The notes under the pieces were generated by a model. That model did not search any database and had not been told where the DNA came from. It worked only from the letters and a program-made list of their open reading frames with translations. This document shows positions 31,130 to 33,091 of a stretch of DNA of 33,091 nucleotides, one piece after another. A program made the translations under genes and the position numbers. Origin of the DNA: Candidatus Thermoplasmatota archaeon (lineage in GTDB: Archaea > Thermoplasmatota > SW-10-69-26 > JACQPN01 > JAJPHT01); contig DATLGO010000029.1 of NCBI GenBank assembly GCA_035540375.1, positions 1 to 33,091 of the forward strand. The letters run 5' to 3'. Numbering within the stretch: position 1 is the stretch's first letter; each line of letters starts with the position of its first letter.

Positions 31130-31272
31130 GGCGGGCGCCGGGCGTCGGGATTCGGGACCGGGGCCGGGTGTCGGGCGTCGGGATTCGGGACCGGGTCCGG
31201 GTCCGGGTCCGGGTGTCGGGCGTCGGGATTCGGGTCCGGGTCCGGGCGTCGGGACCGGGTCCGGGACCGGCG
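31130..31272. repeat. G-rich minisatellite upstream of recQ
   Basis: GGGCGTCGGGATTCGGG occurs at 31140, 31173 and 31218; between copies lie GGGTCC or GGGACC hexamers in varying number (spacing 33 and 45 bp). On the plus strand GGG runs at 31187, 31193, 31199, 31205 and 31211 are each three bases apart, a textbook G-quadruplex pattern. Confidence 0.8.
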
Positions 31273-31280
31273 GTTGGCTG

Positions 31281-31361
31281 GCGCGCGCCGCCCGCACGGC
31301 GCGCGCCGCGCGCGCCGCGCGCGATGTGCGTGATGTGCGTGATGTGCGCGCCGCGCGCGAG
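31281..31361. repeat. Alternating GC tract with three 9-bp GATGTGCGT repeats
   Basis: 81 bp of mostly alternating C/T and G (GCGCGCGCC, CGCGCGCC and similar) enclose GATGTGCGT at 31323 and 31332 and GATGTGCGC at 31341. Long alternating pyrimidine-purine runs of this type can adopt Z-DNA. No gene is supported on either strand. Confidence 0.6.
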
Positions 31362-31466
31362 GCGCTTCACGCCCTCGCGCGGCGCGCCAGCCGGCGCGGC
31401 GTCGCCGAGCGAGATCCGCTCCGCTGCGCCTGCCAGGGGAAGGCCCCCGAAGGGACCCAGGAGAGT

Positions 31467-31572
31467 GAGCAGGGATGAGAAGGGGGGAGGGGGGAGGCTT
31501 GAGTCAGGATAAGCTCTCTTCCCTGCTCGACGACCGCTCTGCCGGTGATGGTATTAACCGTTGTCGCCGGCA
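31467..31572. other. Possible structured RNA: two nested stem-loops in the gap before tRNA-Ser
   Basis: GAGCAGGGA (31467-31475) pairs with TCCCTGCTC (31520-31528), extended inward by GAGA/TCTC after one mismatch. TGCCGGTGA (31540-31548) pairs with TCGCCGGCA (31564-31572) with one G-U, and GGT/ACC closes inside. The rest of 31064-31676 without a gene holds the minisatellite and the GC tract. No motif of SRP RNA or RNase P RNA was found, and the strand is unclear. Confidence 0.3.
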
Positions 31573-31636
31573 CCATAGGGGCGCCTTGGACATGCGTACA
31601 CAGGGGGAAATCAGCCTCGGGGCAGCCACAAACCCC

Positions 31637-31642
31637 TTTATA
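31637..31642 (+). promoter_or_regulatory. TATA box of the tRNA-Ser gene
   Basis: TTTATA at 31637-31642 (in CCCCTTTATACGCG) predicts transcription from about 31666, roughly 10 bases before the mature 5' end of the tRNA. It is the cleanest TATA box in the window. Confidence 0.7.
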
Positions 31643-31676
31643 CGCGAAGCACTTTCCGACGCACTCGGACCCTTTT

Positions 31677-31759
31677 GTGGGGGTAGCCTAGACTGGTAAG
31701 GCGCAGGATTGCTAATCCTGTGCTCTATGAGCTCGGGGGTTCAAATCCCCCCTCCCACG
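31677..31759 (+). tRNA. tRNA-Ser (anticodon GCT)
   Basis: The 83-base sequence folds fully. Acceptor GTGGGGG pairs with CTCCCAC (one G-U), with G73 as the discriminator typical of tRNA-Ser. The D stem is GCC/GGC; the anticodon stem CAGGA/TCCTG holds loop TTGCTAA with anticodon GCT at 31711-31713, reading AGC and AGT. A long variable arm GCTC-TAT-GAGC (31722-31732) confirms a class II serine tRNA. The T arm is GGGGG-TTCAAAT-CCCCC. CCA is not encoded. No intron. Confidence 0.96.
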
Positions 31760-31777
31760 CTTCGCCTCAGCGAAGCG
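31758..31777 (+). terminator. 8-bp hairpin at the 3' end of tRNA-Ser
   Basis: CGCTTCGC (31758-31765), loop CTCA, GCGAAGCG (31770-31777): a perfect stem that begins in the last two bases of the tRNA. It probably marks the 3' end of the transcript or guides trailer processing. Confidence 0.45.
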
Positions 31778-31851
31778 GGACGGGCGATATGAACCGCGGT
31801 TTCGACCCCGCGCGCGAGTCGCTCCGCCGGGGCGCCTTCTGCCCGACCGCC

Positions 31852-32113
31852 TCACAGCTCGTGCAGGATATGCCCCGTCCGCGGCTCGGGATCGCTCGCG
31901 AGGTAGGAGGAGCGCTTCGCGGGCGTGCCGAGCGTCCTCCTCGCTCGTGAACCGGACCCCATGCAGGGTCTCCTTCTCCCCCGTGCGGACGAGCGTGAAG
32001 CTCTGGAAGCCGGGCATCCCCGGAAGCTCCTCGGCCAGGCCCTTGAGTTCGTTGACCCCCTTCTCGACGTCCGCCTCGCTCTTGTAGCGGAGTCTCACGA
32101 CGTTCGCATGCAT
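31852..32113 (-). pseudogene. Small ABM-like (dimeric alpha/beta barrel) protein, interrupted by a one-base frameshift
   Basis: From ATG 32113 the frame reads MHANVVRLRYKSEADVEKGV, a beta-alpha start like antibiotic-biosynthesis-monooxygenase-type dimeric barrels, then PGMPGFQSFTLVRTGEKETL and HGVRFTSEEDARHAREALL. Near 31904-31910 (about residue 69) this frame turns into Arg/Ala/Gly-rich sequence running past the natural end. Skipping one C (plus-strand G at 31906) restores YLASDPEPRTGHILHEL and a TGA at 31852-31854, giving about 86 residues, right for the family. The cause may be sequencing error, real mutation or recoding. The frame is also open upstream to an ATG at 32134. Function unknown. 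Confidence 0.65.
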
Positions 32114-32165
32114 GAACGGGGCTTGCGCGCGCATCGTGCTTGACGGTCGTCGCCCGCCGCTTCGA

Positions 32166-33002
32166 TCACCCGAACGCCAGTTCAAGGAGCAGGCGGTCTT
32201 CGAGGTCGATGCGGTCGCCGAAGAGGCCGGCGCCTCCAAGATCGATGCGGTCGAAGTCGCGAAGCGTCCGACTGACGCCGCCGCCGAAGAGGTCGTCCAC
32301 GACGTCGAGGGCCGCGTCGCGGCGGTCCTCGACCCGGTCGCGGCGGTCCTCGAGGATGTCGATCGCGCGGTCGATGTCGTCGATGCGGTCGCGGATCCGG
32401 TCGCGCGTGCGCTCGTTCTCCACGAGGCGGAGGTCGCGGCGAAGCTCGTCCTCGCGGCGTTCGAGGTCCGCGATGTCCTGGTCGATGTCGCGGATGTCGC
32501 GCGTCGCCTCGCTCGCGACGTCGGTCACCCGGTCGAGGCTCCCGAAGTCGCGGAGGTCGACGTCGGCGCTGCGGCCGAGGTCGAGGCCGAAGGCGTCGAG
32601 CACGTCGTCGCGGCGGTCCTCGAGCGCGTCGAGCCGGTTCTCGCGGGCATCGCGGCGATCCTCGAGGATGCGGATCGCGTCGTTGACGTCCGCGATGCGG
32701 TCGCGGATGCGGTCGCGCGTGGGCTCGCTCGCGGTCCGGCGCAGGTCGTCGCGCAGGTCGCGCTCGAAATCCTCGAGGTCGGCGACATCCCGGTCGATGT
32801 CGAGGATGCGTTCGCGCTCGTCGCGGATGTCGCCCTGGATGTCGTCGAGGAAGCGGGAAACCTCGGAGTCGCCGAAGGCGAGGATACCCAGGTCGCCGAG
32901 CTGGGCAACCGCAGGCGCCGCCGTCGCGAGGGCCCCCGCGACCATCACGACGACGATGGCCGTCGCCCGCCCGCGCGCCTTCCTTCTGCCCGTCGCGGTC
33001 AT
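32166..33002 (-). CDS. Secreted Asp/Arg-rich coiled-coil protein with an internal duplication
   Basis: 278 residues from ATG 33002. A signal peptide (ATAIVVVMVAGALATAAPAVA, given in short: hydrophobic residues about 14-33) leads to a very charged, helix-forming region rich in Asp, Arg, Leu and Ile with little Lys. Two blocks about 104 residues apart match closely (about 60-157 and 168-253 of this start): each has DID(R/Q)D(V/I)ADLE, then TRDRIRDRI, then ILEDRRD. Each block ends in a Phe/Gly/Leu hinge (FGLDLGRS, LFGGGVS). The heptad pattern suggests coiled-coil hairpins outside the cell. No family recognised. An ATG at 33029 in frame is an alternative start with a TATA-like CGCTTATCG near 33080. 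33030-33091 holds nothing else clear. Confidence 0.72.
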   Translation of the reverse strand: MTATGRRKARGRATAIVVVMVAGALATAAPAVAQLGDLGILAFGDSEVSRFLDDIQGDIRDERERILDIDRDVADLEDFERDLRDDLRRTASEPTRDRIRDRIADVNDAIRILEDRRDARENRLDALEDRRDDVLDAFGLDLGRSADVDLRDFGSLDRVTDVASEATRDIRDIDQDIADLERREDELRRDLRLVENERTRDRIRDRIDDIDRAIDILEDRRDRVEDRRDAALDVVDDLFGGGVSRTLRDFDRIDLGGAGLFGDRIDLEDRLLLELAFG

Positions 33003-33091
33003 GGTTTCAAGGTTGCGGGTTTCACGCATAGGGGCTATGGACGACCTGACGGTAAGCGTGATCCGCCCCGCAGGCGCGATAAGCGGGGTTC

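Noticed and set aside
31064-31297. N-terminal extension of RecQ through the Gly-Pro repeat
   Set aside because: The frame is open, but it is only the translation of the minisatellite; ATG 31063 starts right before the conserved RecQ region and fits a promoter-like box.
29108-31333. 741-codon open frame on the plus strand opposite recQ
   Set aside because: Antisense shadow of a gene with all helicase motifs; composition is Arg/Ala/Val/Glu filler.
31092-31370. 92-codon minus-strand frame (AHITHITHIARG, TRTRIPTPDT repeats)
   Set aside because: It is the translation of the 9-bp and G-rich repeats, with no ribosome site.
33037-33091. Possible start of a plus-strand gene running off the window (ATG 33037)
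   Set aside because: Only 18 codons, no promoter or ribosome site, and the sequence overlaps the upstream region of the minus-strand coiled-coil gene.

Overview
This 33 kb window is very GC-rich, densely packed DNA that reads as archaeal, most likely a high-GC Thermoplasmatota or other euryarchaeal lineage. Supporting signs are trmY (an archaeal tRNA methyltransferase), two regulators made of tandem winged helices (one membrane-anchored), weak TATA-like boxes about 25 bp upstream of starts with little or no leader, a tRNA-Ser without encoded CCA under a clear TATA box, and a complex I operon lacking the NADH module. The lineage call is inference; no rRNA is present.

Layout. 1-1118 (+): the tail of an unknown membrane-anchored protein, a DUF1761 membrane protein and trmY. 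1319-12558 (-): one operon transcribed nuoA-B-C-D-H-I-J1-J2-K-L-M-N, the core of a respiratory complex I without nuoE, F or G, behind a good TATA box. 12679-14247 (-): a membrane protein with an outside domain and inside TPRs. 14332-15319 (+): a small secreted FN3-like protein and a two-winged-helix regulator. 15320-16121: a gene-poor gap with three long perfect hairpins and three decayed copies of a repeat of about 92 bp. 16122-20323: cystathionine beta-synthase (-), BioY (-), two related 4-TM proteins (+) and a cystathionine gamma-lyase/synthase (+); together the two PLP enzymes give a transsulfuration route. 20617-21944 (+): a membrane-anchored double winged-helix protein overlapping a DUF488 protein. 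21945-23039 (-): a subtilisin-like lipoprotein. 23171-25329 (+): an overlapping DgcN/DgcA-like pair for D-glutamate or dipeptide metabolism. 25427-28834 (+): two tandem paralogous secreted proteins of unknown family. 28835-31063 (-): a RecQ helicase with a G-rich minisatellite upstream. 31677-31759 (+): tRNA-Ser(GCT). 31852-32113 (-): a small ABM-like gene with a one-base frameshift. 32166-33002 (-): a secreted, internally duplicated coiled-coil protein.

Recurring themes are N-TGA overlaps (ATGA, GTGA, TTGA and apparently CTGA) joining genes in operons, and convergent genes with no bases between stop codons (21944/21945 and 28834/28835). The least explained parts are the two secreted paralogs, the enlarged NuoC and NuoJ subunits, the hairpin and repeat gap, and the duplicated coiled-coil protein.
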